64,000 nucleotides of DNA, from assembly GCF_008370325.1 (NCBI RefSeq), contig NZ_VNIP01000003.1:62001-126000 (forward strand), given 5' to 3'. The notes beneath the pieces are model-generated. The model worked only from the letters and a program-made list of their open reading frames with translations. It was not told the origin of the DNA and made no database searches. Of this stretch, positions 28,177-37,500 are shown one piece after another. Both the position numbers and the translations under genes were made by a program. The number at the start of each line of letters is the position of its first letter. Position 1 is the stretch's first letter. The stretch comes from Martinezella tropici (GTDB taxonomy: Bacteria; Pseudomonadota; Alphaproteobacteria; Rhizobiales; Rhizobiaceae).

Positions 28177-29094
28177 TCACGGCATCTGCGCACCCGTTGC
28201 GGTCGTGAAGACGCGATAAAGCGATTGCGTTGCCGTGATAAATAGCTGGTTACGTCGCTGGCCGCCGAAGGTGAGGTTGGCGACTGTCTGGGGTGTTTTG
28301 ATCTTGCCGATCAAGGTGCCATCAGGTGCGAAGCAGTGGACGCCGTCGCCAGCGCTTGTCCAGATATTGCCTTCGATATCGGCCCGGAAGCCGTCCGGTA
28401 TGCCGGTGTCAATGTTGCAGAAGACCCGGCCATTCGCCGCCTTCTTTCCATCGACGTCAAAGACGCGAATGTGTCGCGGGGCGCCGATGTCGTGGCTAGC
28501 GGCGGAGTCGGCAACGTAGAGCTTCGTCTCATCGGGAGAAAATGCCAGGCCGTTCGGCTGGCGGAAATCGTCGACGACGATCTCCAATTCGCCCGTTGAT
28601 GGATGGAGCCTATAGACATTGCGGGTCGGCTGTTCAGGCTCCGCCTTGTAGCCTTCGTAGTTCGAGAGAATGCCGTAGGTTGGATCGGTGAACCAGATGG
28701 ATCCATCGGAACGAACAATCACGTCGTTCGGCGAGTTCAGGCGCTTACCCTTGTAACTGTCGGCAAGCACCGTGATCGAGCCATTGATTTCCGTGCGTGT
28801 GACCCGGCGACCGCCATGTTCGCAGGAGATCAACCGCCCCTGCCGGTCGCGCGTGTTGCCGTTGGCGAAATTCGATGGCGCGCGGAAGATCGAGACGCCG
28901 CCGCCCGGCACCCAGCGCAGCATGCGCTCATTGGGGATGTCGCTCCATATCAGGCATCCGGTATCGGCGAACCAGGCAGGTCCTTCCGCCCAGCGGCAGT
29001 CCGAATAGAGCTCCTCCAGCCCGGCACTTGGAACGACGAGGTTCCGGAAGCGGGTATCGTAGATTTCGTAGGGGGAGGAGGAGTCGTTTGACAT
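28177..29094 (-). CDS. SMP-30/gluconolactonase-family hydrolase
   Basis: 305 residues from ATG 29094. LYSDCRWAEGPAWFADTGCLIWSD is split around the first metal ligand Glu (about 26), with LNSPNDVIVRSDGSIWFTDP (Asn/Asp ligands) and DDFRQPNGLAFSPDE following, all features of the six-bladed propeller lactonases. It would open a sugar lactone to the aldonic acid. It is the last gene of a sugar ABC operon (gap 34 bp), so lactone hydrolysis after uptake or oxidation is implied. No signal peptide, so probably cytoplasmic. Confidence 0.88.
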   Translation of the reverse strand: MSNDSSSPYEIYDTRFRNLVVPSAGLEELYSDCRWAEGPAWFADTGCLIWSDIPNERMLRWVPGGGVSIFRAPSNFANGNTRDRQGRLISCEHGGRRVTRTEINGSITVLADSYKGKRLNSPNDVIVRSDGSIWFTDPTYGILSNYEGYKAEPEQPTRNVYRLHPSTGELEIVVDDFRQPNGLAFSPDETKLYVADSAASHDIGAPRHIRVFDVDGKKAANGRVFCNIDTGIPDGFRADIEGNIWTSAGDGVHCFAPDGTLIGKIKTPQTVANLTFGGQRRNQLFITATQSLYRVFTTATGAQMP

Positions 29095-29128
29095 TGCGAT
29101 TGTCCTAAAAACTGCTGAGGAAACAGTG

Positions 29129-30079
29129 TCAGCGCCCGCCGACGGGGCGTCCGCCTGCAACGAGAATGACGGCAATGATGATCAGGCCGGTCAGAATGAG
29201 CCTCGGCCCGGCGCCGAACCCATAGGTGTTCAGCATGGAGACCACCAGGAACATGAAAAGCGATGCTCCCCATATGCCCGGTACGTTCGAATCGCCGCCG
29301 GCGACTGCGGTTCCGCCGATAATGACGACGGCGATCGACATCAGCAGATATTCGGCCCCCATGTTGAGGGCAGCTCCGCCGGAAAAGCTCGCGAGCAGAT
29401 AGCCGCAGATTGAGGCAAGCACAGCGCAAAGCACATAGGTAGCAAGCCGCGTTCCGTCGACGGGAATGCCCGCCATGCGCGCCGCGAACATGCTCTGCCC
29501 GATCGCCGATATCCAGCGGCCGAAGATCGTCCGCTCTAAAAGCACCCAGGCAAGGACCGAAAGCAGAAGAGCAACAATTGCCACATTCGGGACACCGAGG
29601 AAACCGGACGTGGTGAAATCGGCCAGTTGATCCGGCGGCTTGATGCGCAGACCGCGGTTGCTCCAGATTGCCGTCGACTGGATGATGAAGCTCATCGATA
29701 GTGTCGCGATGATGGGCGGGATGCGCAAAAGCTTGATCAGGCCATAATTGCCGATGCCGATACCAAGGCCGATGAGGATCGACACGAGGAGACCGGGCAC
29801 GATCATTCCATCCTCGACATTCATGAGCTTGAGCGCGATTGTGCCGGCAAGTGTCATCGTGGCCGGCACCGACAGATCGATATTGCCCGGACCGAGCGTG
29901 ATGACGAACATCTGCCCGATGCCGACGATCACGGAGAAGGCGGCGAAGGTCAGCGCTGCCTGCGAGAGGCCGATGGAGCTCGCACCGCCCGTGAAGAGCA
30001 CGGTGACGAGCCAAACGATTATGGTGGCGAAGAAGGACCAGATCCAGGGCTTCCGGCCGAGTGCCCGAAAAGCGATCAT
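29129..30079 (-). CDS. Sugar ABC transporter permease (RbsC/AraH type)
   Basis: 316 residues from ATG 30079, overlapping the preceding permease stop by four bases. Hydrophobic throughout; VITLGPGNIDLSVPATMTLAG contains the DLSV motif of BPD_transp_2 permeases, and GAEYLLMSIAVVIIGGTAVAGGDSNVPG is the second conserved block. With the other permease it forms the membrane channel. Two different permeases for one ATPase is common in this family. Confidence 0.9.
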   Translation of the reverse strand: MIAFRALGRKPWIWSFFATIIVWLVTVLFTGGASSIGLSQAALTFAAFSVIVGIGQMFVITLGPGNIDLSVPATMTLAGTIALKLMNVEDGMIVPGLLVSILIGLGIGIGNYGLIKLLRIPPIIATLSMSFIIQSTAIWSNRGLRIKPPDQLADFTTSGFLGVPNVAIVALLLSVLAWVLLERTIFGRWISAIGQSMFAARMAGIPVDGTRLATYVLCAVLASICGYLLASFSGGAALNMGAEYLLMSIAVVIIGGTAVAGGDSNVPGIWGASLFMFLVVSMLNTYGFGAGPRLILTGLIIIAVILVAGGRPVGGR

Positions 30080-31020
30080 GATTGTTTCTCCCGCTTTTCG
30101 ACTCGGTTGAGCAAGAGCCGCAGCGCCAGCACGATGATCAGGATGGCACCCTGGGCACCGATTTGCCAATCCGGCGAGATCCGCAGAAATGACAGGAATG
30201 AGCCTGCCAAAGTCAGGGTCAAAGCCCCAATGACAGCACCGACCGGCGAAACGCGGCCGCCTATGAACTCTCCGCCTCCGAGAATGACGCCGGCAATCGA
30301 CAGAAGCGTATAGCGCAGCGCGATGTTTGCATCCGCCGAGGTGGTAAGCCCGACCAGTGCGACGCCTGATAACACCGCAAAGAGACCGGCAAGCCCATAA
30401 GCAGCCGCGCGCAAGGTGACGACGGACCAGCCGGCGCGCTCAAGCGAACGTTGATTGCCGCCGACGCCACGGATCAGCACGCCGAAGGACGAACGCATGA
30501 CGATCAAATGCGAAATCAGCGCGATCACGATACTCGCGACGATCGCCATGGGGACGAGCGGTGGCTTCGAGGTCATCAGCCAGCGGGCCCAATCGGGCGC
30601 CGTGCCACCCGGCGCGGGAAGCAGCAGCACCGCAAAGCCGCCCCAGACGAAACTCATCCCGAGGGTGACGACGATCGACGGCAAGTCCCTAATGTAGATG
30701 ATCACGCCGATGACGGCATAGACGGCGATCGCGGTAGCGAGAATGAGGATGCCCAGCAGCGGTGAAGACTGCAGATAGGTCGCCGCCACACAAGCCGTGA
30801 AGCTGACGAACGTTCCCATCGACAGATCGAGATCGTTGACCGACATGATCATCATCTGAGCAATCGTCGCGAGCGCGATGGGCACGGCGAGATTGAAAAG
30901 CAGATTGAGCCCGATATAGCTCATGGCCCGCGGCTGGAGATAGAAGACCGCGATAAGCAAAACGGCGAGCGATAGCGCCGGGATAAGCAGACGCAAGGTG
31001 GCGGACGATGGACGGATCAT
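30076..31020 (-). CDS. Sugar ABC transporter permease (RbsC type)
   Basis: 314 residues from ATG 31020, overlapping the ATPase stop by ATGA. Contains MSVNDLDLSMGTFVSF and LSIAGVILGGGEFIGG, the two conserved BPD_transp_2 blocks, and about eight hydrophobic helices. Pairs with the permease at 29129-30079. Confidence 0.9.
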   Translation of the reverse strand: MIRPSSATLRLLIPALSLAVLLIAVFYLQPRAMSYIGLNLLFNLAVPIALATIAQMMIMSVNDLDLSMGTFVSFTACVAATYLQSSPLLGILILATAIAVYAVIGVIIYIRDLPSIVVTLGMSFVWGGFAVLLLPAPGGTAPDWARWLMTSKPPLVPMAIVASIVIALISHLIVMRSSFGVLIRGVGGNQRSLERAGWSVVTLRAAAYGLAGLFAVLSGVALVGLTTSADANIALRYTLLSIAGVILGGGEFIGGRVSPVGAVIGALTLTLAGSFLSFLRISPDWQIGAQGAILIIVLALRLLLNRVEKREKQS

Positions 31021-32507
31021 GCGCCCTCCCCGGCAAAGGAAGCTGCCAGCACGTTTTCCTCCGTGATTTCCTCTCCCACCAGCTCCGCGACGATAGCGCC
31101 GTCTCGAAAGACATAGGCGCGGTCGCAAAGGCGGATTTCGTCCATCTCGGTGGAGTACCAGATGAAGGTTCGGCCTGCGGCGGCTTCATCGTTCAGAATG
31201 CGATAAACTTCCTGCTTAGTGCCGATATCAACACCGCGCATGGGATCATCCATCAGCACGATCGGCGAAGTGGTCGCGAGAGCCCGGGCGAACAGAACTT
31301 TTTGTTGATTGCCGCCGGACAATGACAGGATACCGTTTTCCATCGCTGGTGTGCGGACTTCGATGCGCCCCTTCCACTCGGCTCCGAGGCTTTCCTCTCG
31401 TTCCTTATTGACAAGCGACATCTTCGAGAGATCGCCGAGCGATGCGATGCTCAGGTTCTTCAAGATGCTCCATAGAGGAAAGGTCCCGTTCAGACTGCGG
31501 TCACCAGCAACGAAGGTAATATTCTCCCGCCTGCCGGGCAGCCAATTGCTCGACAAGGAGCGATGGAGATCGAGCAACATGTCGGTTTGCCCATGACCCG
31601 CAAGTCCGGCAAGGCCGACCACTTCGCCCTTGCGGACCTCGAAGCTCAGGCCCCTGCCTCTTCGTGAAGACAAGGTGAGAATAGGAGGCGTGACGGCACG
31701 CTCCCCATTCCCGTGCTTGCGGTCCTGTTCCTTGACGACGCTGCCCATGGCCTGGACGAGGCTTCGGACGTTAAAATCGTGTGCGGCACGATCGGCGACG
31801 ACCCGACCGTCCTTCATGACGAGAATCCGGCTTGCCGTCGAAAGGATCTCGCCAAGGATATGCGAGATCAGCATGACCGCGCCGCCTGCCTGCACGAACG
31901 TGCGCACATAGGTCATCAATTGCGCCGCCAATCCGGCATCGAGCGAAGAGGTCGGCTCGTCCAGAATGACCAACTTCGGCCTCTCGCCGACTGTGCAGAA
32001 GGTGATCGCAATCTCCACCATCTGCCGTTCGGCGATGGAAAGTTCACCAACGGTGCTCATGACGTCGATCTTGTGCCCAGTGAAAATCTCATTGAGCTTG
32101 GCGCGCGCGATCGTTGCCGCCTGCCGACGCCAGTTCCAGCCGGAGAGACCGTGATGAACGACGCGCATGTTCTCGACAACGGTCAGGTTGGGGGCGAGCG
32201 ACAGCTCCTGAAAAACACAGCGAATGCCGTGCGCACGCGCAGCATTGATGCCGTGCGCTTTGTCGTTGCCGTCGTAGGCAATCGTTCCTTCATGCGGGTT
32301 AAGACCGCCGTTGATGACGTTGACGATCGTCGATTTGCCGGCGCCGTTGTGCCCGACAAGGCCGATGCATTCGCCGGCGTGGATGGTCAGATCGGCACCA
32401 TCGAGCGCCCTGACCGCGCCGAAATGCACCTTGATGCCTCTCGCCGAGACGACAGCTTGCCGCTCGCTGTCTTCCTTCATCGAACTATTGTCTTTGACTG
32501 CAATCAT
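31017..32507 (-). CDS. Sugar ABC transporter ATPase, tandem domains
   Basis: About 496 residues from ATG 32507; ATG 32480 is a second option. First ATPase domain: Walker A GHNGAGKST, LSIAERQMVEIA, Walker B LVILDEPTSSLD. Second domain: no Walker A GxxGxGKST is visible (GLAGHGQTDMLLDL instead), then LSGGNQQKVLFARAL and LMDDPMRGVDIGTKQEVY. A degenerate second Walker A is normal for RbsA/XylG-type proteins. It energises import by the two permeases. Confidence 0.9.
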   Translation of the reverse strand: MIAVKDNSSMKEDSERQAVVSARGIKVHFGAVRALDGADLTIHAGECIGLVGHNGAGKSTIVNVINGGLNPHEGTIAYDGNDKAHGINAARAHGIRCVFQELSLAPNLTVVENMRVVHHGLSGWNWRRQAATIARAKLNEIFTGHKIDVMSTVGELSIAERQMVEIAITFCTVGERPKLVILDEPTSSLDAGLAAQLMTYVRTFVQAGGAVMLISHILGEILSTASRILVMKDGRVVADRAAHDFNVRSLVQAMGSVVKEQDRKHGNGERAVTPPILTLSSRRGRGLSFEVRKGEVVGLAGLAGHGQTDMLLDLHRSLSSNWLPGRRENITFVAGDRSLNGTFPLWSILKNLSIASLGDLSKMSLVNKEREESLGAEWKGRIEVRTPAMENGILSLSGGNQQKVLFARALATTSPIVLMDDPMRGVDIGTKQEVYRILNDEAAAGRTFIWYSTEMDEIRLCDRAYVFRDGAIVAELVGEEITEENVLAASFAGEGA

Positions 32508-32535
32508 GGATCGTCCGGCCGGCCGTTGCATCTAA

Positions 32536-32563
32536 CCGGAGCCGCCCCCATCGGCGGCACCGG
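32536..32563 (-). promoter_or_regulatory. Intercistronic GC hairpin after the binding-protein gene
   Basis: CCGG-T-GCCGCC stem pairing with GGCGGC-T-CCGG around a six-base loop, between the binding-protein stop and the ATPase start, with no T-run. Such hairpins commonly protect the binding-protein mRNA or reduce readthrough into the downstream genes. Confidence 0.5.
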
Positions 32564-32587
32564 CCTTCATTTGCTAATCGATATCGA

Positions 32588-33604
32588 TTACTTCGCCGCG
32601 GCGATGACCTTCTTGGCGTCATCGAGCGTGTATTCGACATTGGCGACGCCTCCGGCCTGCGTGGTGGCCAGACTGGCTTCGAGATTGTCCTGATCGATGC
32701 GCAGGAACGGCACGACCAGATCCTTCTTCACCTGCTGACCGTCGAGGATCTGCTGGGCCACCCAAAAGGCCAGCGTGGACACACCGGGGGCAATGGAGAC
32801 GGACATGGTCTCATAGTGATTGGCGTCCTTCTCCTTCTTCCACCAGGCAAGCTCGTCCTGACGGTTGCCCATGACGATCGTCGGCATGGGACGTTTGGCG
32901 GCTGCAAATGCCTGCGCAGCACCGTAGCCGTCGCCGCCCTGCGTCACGACCGCAGCAATATCTGGAAGGCTCGGCAGGATGCCGGCGACGGCGCGCTGCG
33001 CGACATCCTGCGCCCAGTCGCCATGGACAGAGCCGACAATCTTGAACTGCGGATATTTGGCGGCAGCCGCATGGATACCAGCGGAAATCTCGTCATCGAC
33101 GGAAACGCCGGCAAGTCCGCGGATCTCTAGTACATTGCCACCTTTCGGCATCTTCTTGGCGAGATACTCGATCTGGCTGGCGCCCATGCCCTTGAAGTCG
33201 ACGGCAATGCGCCAGGCGCAGGGTTCGGTGACGATGCCATCGAAGGAAACCACGACGATCTTGGCATCGCACGCTTCCTTGATGGCGCCGTTCAGCGCGG
33301 TCGGTGATGCGGCGTCGATGACGATCGCATCATAGCCCTGCAGGATCATATTCTGAATCTGCGCAGCCTGTTCCGTTGCCTGATTTTCCGCTGTCGTAAA
33401 CGGATCGGCGGCAGCAACGACGCCGGCTTTCACGGCTTCGCCCGTGACTTTCTGCCAGCTGGTCAACATGGCCTGGCGCCAGGAGTTGCCGGCATAATTG
33501 TTCGACAACGCAATCTTCTTGGATGATGTATCAGCAAAAGCGAAACCCGGCACGGCAACGCAGGCGATGACGGCGGATGCCAGAAGCATCTTGGTAATAT
33601 TCAT
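32588..33604 (-). CDS. Sugar ABC transporter periplasmic binding protein
   Basis: 338 residues. ATG 33604 is preceded by GGGAGGA; the signal peptide ends at GFAFA (about 25). The mature part matches Peripla_BP_4: IALSNNYAGNSWRQAM (strand 1 and ligand loop), IQNMILQGYDAIVIDAASPTAL, VVSFDG, GDWAQDVAQRAV and VVTQGGDGYGAAQAF. First gene of a five-gene operon (binding protein, ATPase, two permeases, lactonase). The sugar is unknown; the lactonase and the nearby UxaA-family enzyme suggest a sugar that can yield an aldonate or uronate. Confidence 0.93.
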   Translation of the reverse strand: MNITKMLLASAVIACVAVPGFAFADTSSKKIALSNNYAGNSWRQAMLTSWQKVTGEAVKAGVVAAADPFTTAENQATEQAAQIQNMILQGYDAIVIDAASPTALNGAIKEACDAKIVVVSFDGIVTEPCAWRIAVDFKGMGASQIEYLAKKMPKGGNVLEIRGLAGVSVDDEISAGIHAAAAKYPQFKIVGSVHGDWAQDVAQRAVAGILPSLPDIAAVVTQGGDGYGAAQAFAAAKRPMPTIVMGNRQDELAWWKKEKDANHYETMSVSIAPGVSTLAFWVAQQILDGQQVKKDLVVPFLRIDQDNLEASLATTQAGGVANVEYTLDDAKKVIAAAK

Positions 33605-33757
33605 ATTTTCCTCCCAATGAGCCCGTACTTCATCTTCCAGGCCAAGATTTTCGAGCGCGCTCCTCAACGAACGATCGAAAATATTATTTGCACTGCAGGT
33701 TCCCCTGTCAGTACAAGCAGGATGTCCGAGAATGTTTCGATTGTACAGGCGCTTAAG

Positions 33758-33783
33758 CTGCGGGACCCTGCGGGATCCCGCAG
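33758..33783. promoter_or_regulatory. Triple CTGCGGGA operator candidate between divergent operons
   Basis: Two direct copies of CTGCGGGA (33758-33765, 33768-33775) overlap an inverted copy, making CTGCGGGATCCCGCAG a perfect 16-bp palindrome (33768-33783). It lies between the sugar ABC operon and the two-component genes, 120 bp ahead of the kinase. A response-regulator site is plausible; it could also act as a leader hairpin of the kinase mRNA. Confidence 0.5.
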
Positions 33784-33902
33784 AAAATATGCGCAAGTCC
33801 GCAGGACGAACGGCTCGGATCGGCGCTTAATAGCGTCGGAAATCCGTATGCTGCGATCGATCGGAGGAGAAGTGGTCGACGCATTGCCTGGGAGGGCGTG
33901 TC

Positions 33903-35141
33903 TTGCGCGATCTGGCGCCGCAATCGGTCTTCGACCATTATCTCAACATATCGAGGCTCCTCGCCGGCCAGCTCGATTTTCACTCCGTTATCCGGGCAGT
34001 CGCTGCCGAAATCAGCCATGTGATCCCGCATGATCATCTCGACGTCTGCATCATGCTGGTGGACGAACAATTTCATACGGCTTATGAGAGCGGGCTCGAG
34101 ACCGATTGGGGACGCCGTTTTCCGGCGCCGGTCAGCAACAGCCCCATCCGCACGCTTCTCTGGGGCGAGAGCGATTATCTGCTGACCGACGACGCCTGGA
34201 GCGATCCGCAGTTCCATTTTCAGGGCGCTTTTTCACACCCGATCTTTCACCAATCGCTGCATAGCCGCGTGCACGTGCCCCTGAAGGTACAGGGTCATGT
34301 CATCGGCGCGCTTTCCTGCTCGAGCCACCAGACCGGCTTCTACACCATGCAGCACGTCGAAAGCGCCCGCGTCATTGCCGATCTGTTAGCACCCCATTTC
34401 TTCGCTATCCGCGCCGCCGACCAGGCTAAACGCTCTGCAATCGTGGAAGCCGAGGCCCGCGCCCGCGAGGAAGGTCTTCGCCTCGGCGCCCTGAAATTGA
34501 CCGAGGCATTGGAGGCCGAGCGACAACGCATCGGCATGGACCTGCACGATCAGATTCTGGCCGATCTGACCCGCCTCGCCCGGCGGCTGGAGAGGCTTGC
34601 CCGCCAGCCCGACGTTACCGGTGAGGCCCTTGAACCGCTCTTTCGCGGTTTGCAGCATAGCATGCACGACCTTCGCCAGATCATCGAGGAGGCCAAGCCC
34701 TCGGTCCTTCAGCTGTTCGGCTTTGCGCAGGCGGTGGAAAACCATCTCGAACGATCAATCCAGGAGAGCGGCGCCACGTTGGCCTGGACGCTGAAAGACG
34801 AGACGGGCGGTGCGATCGATTGTCTCGAACAACCAGTTTCCATCGCCCTTTTCCGTATCGCGCAGGAGGCCATCAACAACGCTATACGCCATGCCCAGGC
34901 CAGCAGCGTTGACGTTCACCTGAAAACGGCTGGCGGCGCGGTGACCATTGACGTCATGGATGACGGTCTTGGACTTGGAAATGCCCGCAGGCCGTCGGGC
35001 GGCGGCATCGAAAATATGCGGACCCGCGCGCGCCTGATCTCCGCGCGATTCGCGATAAAACCGGCCGGCACATCCGGAGGCACATTGGTCAGCGTCACCC
35101 TGCTCGCCAAGGCGCAGCCGGTGGGAGGAGCCGCGGCATGA
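33903..35141 (+). CDS. GAF-domain histidine kinase (NarL/HisKA_3 type)
   Basis: 412 residues from TTG 33903, supported by GGGAGGG seven bases upstream. A GAF-type sensor domain spans about 20-170. The HisKA_3 dimerisation box ERQRIGMDLHDQ carries the phospho-acceptor His near 214. HATPase motifs follow: EAINNAIRHA (N box, about 325) and DVMDDGLGLG. No transmembrane helix is visible, so it senses a cytoplasmic signal. It overlaps the response regulator gene by four bases and is divergent from the sugar ABC operon, which it may control. Confidence 0.9.
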   Translation: MRDLAPQSVFDHYLNISRLLAGQLDFHSVIRAVAAEISHVIPHDHLDVCIMLVDEQFHTAYESGLETDWGRRFPAPVSNSPIRTLLWGESDYLLTDDAWSDPQFHFQGAFSHPIFHQSLHSRVHVPLKVQGHVIGALSCSSHQTGFYTMQHVESARVIADLLAPHFFAIRAADQAKRSAIVEAEARAREEGLRLGALKLTEALEAERQRIGMDLHDQILADLTRLARRLERLARQPDVTGEALEPLFRGLQHSMHDLRQIIEEAKPSVLQLFGFAQAVENHLERSIQESGATLAWTLKDETGGAIDCLEQPVSIALFRIAQEAINNAIRHAQASSVDVHLKTAGGAVTIDVMDDGLGLGNARRPSGGGIENMRTRARLISARFAIKPAGTSGGTLVSVTLLAKAQPVGGAAA

Positions 35142-35869
35142 AGGTTCTGATCATTGAGGACGATCCGCTTCATCGCTCCTATCTCAACGAGGCAATCCGC
35201 GCCGCACTTCCAGAATGCGACGGCGTGCTGGAAGCTGAAAACGGAAATACCGGCGAACGGATGGCGCGAGATTGCAAATCCGCCCATATCGTCATGGATT
35301 TGCAGATGGGCCAGCGCAACGGGATCGAAGCGGCGCGCACCATATGGAAGGAGCGGCCAGAGACGCGCATCCTCTTCTGGTCGAACTATTCCGACGAAGC
35401 CTATGTTCGCGGCGTGTCGCGCATCGTACCGGTCGGCGCCGTCTATGGCTACGTCCTGAAATCGGCTTCCGACGACCGGCTGAAACTGGCGCTGCGTAGC
35501 ATCTTCATCGAAAGCCAGTGCGTGATCGATCGCGAAGTGCGCGGCATGCAGCAAAGAAGCCTTGGGAACGTCAACGGCTTCACCGAAGCCGAATATGAGA
35601 TCCTGGTCGATATCGCGCTGGGATTGACCGATCGCGCCATCGCCCAAAGACGCAATCTCTCGGTTCGCAGCGTTCAAAACCGATTGCAGCAGCTCTATAT
35701 CAAGCTCGGAGTCTATCAGCCGCTCGGCAATCAGGACGATGATGGCCGTTTCAACCTTAGAGCACGCGCCGTGGCTGTGGCGTTTCTCAGAAAGCTGCTC
35801 AATCACAGCGCTCTGGAACGAGCGGAAACCGACCTTACCGCCTGGCTCGCCCGCCAGCCTCATGATTGA
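35138..35869 (+). CDS. NarL/FixJ-type response regulator
   Basis: 243 residues. Receiver domain about 1-120 with acidic pair E7/D8/D9, phosphorylation Asp D54 (HIVMDLQMG) and conserved Lys in YVLKSAS (about 109). The C-terminal HTH is LuxR-like (FTEAEYEILVDIALGLTDRAIAQRRNLSVRSVQNRLQQLYIKL in segments, about 147-190). The tail of about 50 residues is longer than usual. Partner of the kinase just upstream (ATGA overlap). Confidence 0.92.
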   Translation: MKVLIIEDDPLHRSYLNEAIRAALPECDGVLEAENGNTGERMARDCKSAHIVMDLQMGQRNGIEAARTIWKERPETRILFWSNYSDEAYVRGVSRIVPVGAVYGYVLKSASDDRLKLALRSIFIESQCVIDREVRGMQQRSLGNVNGFTEAEYEILVDIALGLTDRAIAQRRNLSVRSVQNRLQQLYIKLGVYQPLGNQDDDGRFNLRARAVAVAFLRKLLNHSALERAETDLTAWLARQPHD

Positions 35870-35923
35870 AAGACAGAATCTGCCACCGATGTCGATCATG
35901 CTTGACGTCTTCCACCGAATAAT

Positions 35924-35945
35924 TGTCTATTGCTAGCAATAGACA
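35924..35945. promoter_or_regulatory. Perfect 22-bp palindrome before the UxaA-family gene
   Basis: Arms TGTCTATTGCT / AGCAATAGACA with no spacer, ending 25 bp before the dehydratase ATG. Length, AT-rich flanks and position are those of a dimeric repressor operator. The GntR-type regulator encoded convergently downstream of the dehydratase is the natural candidate to bind it. Confidence 0.6.
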
Positions 35946-35970
35946 TTAATCCAACCATACGGAATTTCTC

Positions 35971-37500
35971 ATGTCCGCCGTTTCTCCTGTCATCCTGCTC
36001 AATTCCATCGATGATGTCGCGGTCGCCCGCGTGATGATCCGCGCCGGTAGCGCGACTGGCATTGACGGCCTGATTGCTGTCGACCAGATCCCGCGCGGCC
36101 ACAAGGTTGCAGTCCGCGACATCCAGTCGGGCCAGGAAATCCGCAAATTCGGGCAGCCGATCGGCGTCGCGACGCAATTCATTCCGGCTGGCGGCCATGT
36201 TCATCTGCAGAACCTGGCGGTCATCGAATCCGAACATCCCTATCAGTTCAGCGTCGATATCGAAGAGACGGGCATGCTGCCGCGCGAGGACTGTCGGACC
36301 TTCATGGGCTTCGATCGCGGAGCGGGCGGCGTCGGCACGCGCAACTTCATCGGCATCATCACCACGGTGAACTGCTCTGCGACCGTCTCGAAATATATCG
36401 CCGAGCATTTCAATCGCACCGGAGACCTGGATGGCTTCGACAATGTCGATGGCGTGGTGGCGCTGACCCATGGCGGCGGTTGCGCCATCAGCACCCAGTC
36501 TGAAGGCTATCGCTATCTGGCCCGCACCCTGCAGGGTTATGCACGTCATCCGAATTTCGGCGGCATCCTGATGATCGGCCTTGGTTGCGAAACCAATCAG
36601 ATCGCGCCCATTCTTGAGCATTACAAGCTCGAGGAGGGAAATCGCCTGCGTACCATGACGATCCAGGATCTTGGCGGCACCCGTAAGACGATCGCGGCCG
36701 CTTCGGAAATGATCAAGGACATGTTGCCCGAGGTGAACTCAGCCAGGCGAACCGTTCAGCCCCTCTCGGGGATCAAGCTCGCCCTGGAATGCGGTGGCTC
36801 CGATGGCTATTCGGGGATCTCGGCCAACCCGGCGCTCGGCTATGCTTCAGATCTTCTCGTGCGCAACGGCGGCACTTCGGTTCTAGCCGAAACGCCTGAG
36901 ATTTATGGCGCGGAACACCTGCTGACGCGCAGAGCCGTCACGCCTACGGTTGCCGAAAAGCTGCTCTCCAGAATCGATTGGTGGCGCGACTATACCCGCC
37001 GCAACGGCGCGGAACTCAACAACAACCCGTCCTACGGCAACAAGCTCGGCGGATTGACGACCATCCTTGAGAAGTCGCTCGGCGCGGTCGCCAAAGGCGG
37101 CTCCATGCCGCTGAAGGCCGTCTACGAATATTCGGAGATCGTCGACGAGCCCGGGTTCGTCTTCATGGATACACCGGGCTACGATCCAGTTGCCGTCACC
37201 GGCCAGGTGGCCGGCGGCTGCAACGTGATCTGCTTTACCACCGGCCGCGGATCAGTTTCCGGGTTCAAGCCTGCACCCTGCGTCAAGATCGCAACGAACA
37301 CCGAAATGTACAACCATATGCGTGAGGATATGGACATCAACTGCGGTGACATCGTCAGCGGCGACGATACGATCGAGGCTGCCGGCGAACGGATTTTCGA
37401 GGAAATTATTGCGGTCGCCTCCGGCAAGAAGACGCTGAGCGAGACCTTCGACTACGGTGACAATGAATTCGTTCCTTGGCAGGTCGGCGCCATCACCTGA
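35971..37500 (+). CDS. UxaA-family (altronate/galactarate-type) dehydratase
   Basis: 509 residues from ATG 35971. An N-terminal SAF domain (about 10-90; IDGLIAVDQIPRGHKVAVRDI in segments) is followed by the large catalytic domain with DRGAGGVGTRN (about 110), ALTHGGGCA, LGCETNQI and LALECGGSDGYSG (about 270), all typical of the fused UxaA/GarD family that dehydrates a sugar acid to a 2-keto-3-deoxy acid. Length matches single-chain altronate dehydratase. Context (sugar ABC operon, lactonase) supports a hexonate or hexarate substrate, but altronate versus galactarate cannot be decided here. Confidence 0.88.
   Translation: MSAVSPVILLNSIDDVAVARVMIRAGSATGIDGLIAVDQIPRGHKVAVRDIQSGQEIRKFGQPIGVATQFIPAGGHVHLQNLAVIESEHPYQFSVDIEETGMLPREDCRTFMGFDRGAGGVGTRNFIGIITTVNCSATVSKYIAEHFNRTGDLDGFDNVDGVVALTHGGGCAISTQSEGYRYLARTLQGYARHPNFGGILMIGLGCETNQIAPILEHYKLEEGNRLRTMTIQDLGGTRKTIAAASEMIKDMLPEVNSARRTVQPLSGIKLALECGGSDGYSGISANPALGYASDLLVRNGGTSVLAETPEIYGAEHLLTRRAVTPTVAEKLLSRIDWWRDYTRRNGAELNNNPSYGNKLGGLTTILEKSLGAVAKGGSMPLKAVYEYSEIVDEPGFVFMDTPGYDPVAVTGQVAGGCNVICFTTGRGSVSGFKPAPCVKIATNTEMYNHMREDMDINCGDIVSGDDTIEAAGERIFEEIIAVASGKKTLSETFDYGDNEFVPWQVGAIT

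Noticed and set aside
27753..28245. Two overlapping forward ORFs taken as separate genes
   Set aside because: Each holds part of one serine recombinase sequence; together they are one frameshifted pseudogene.
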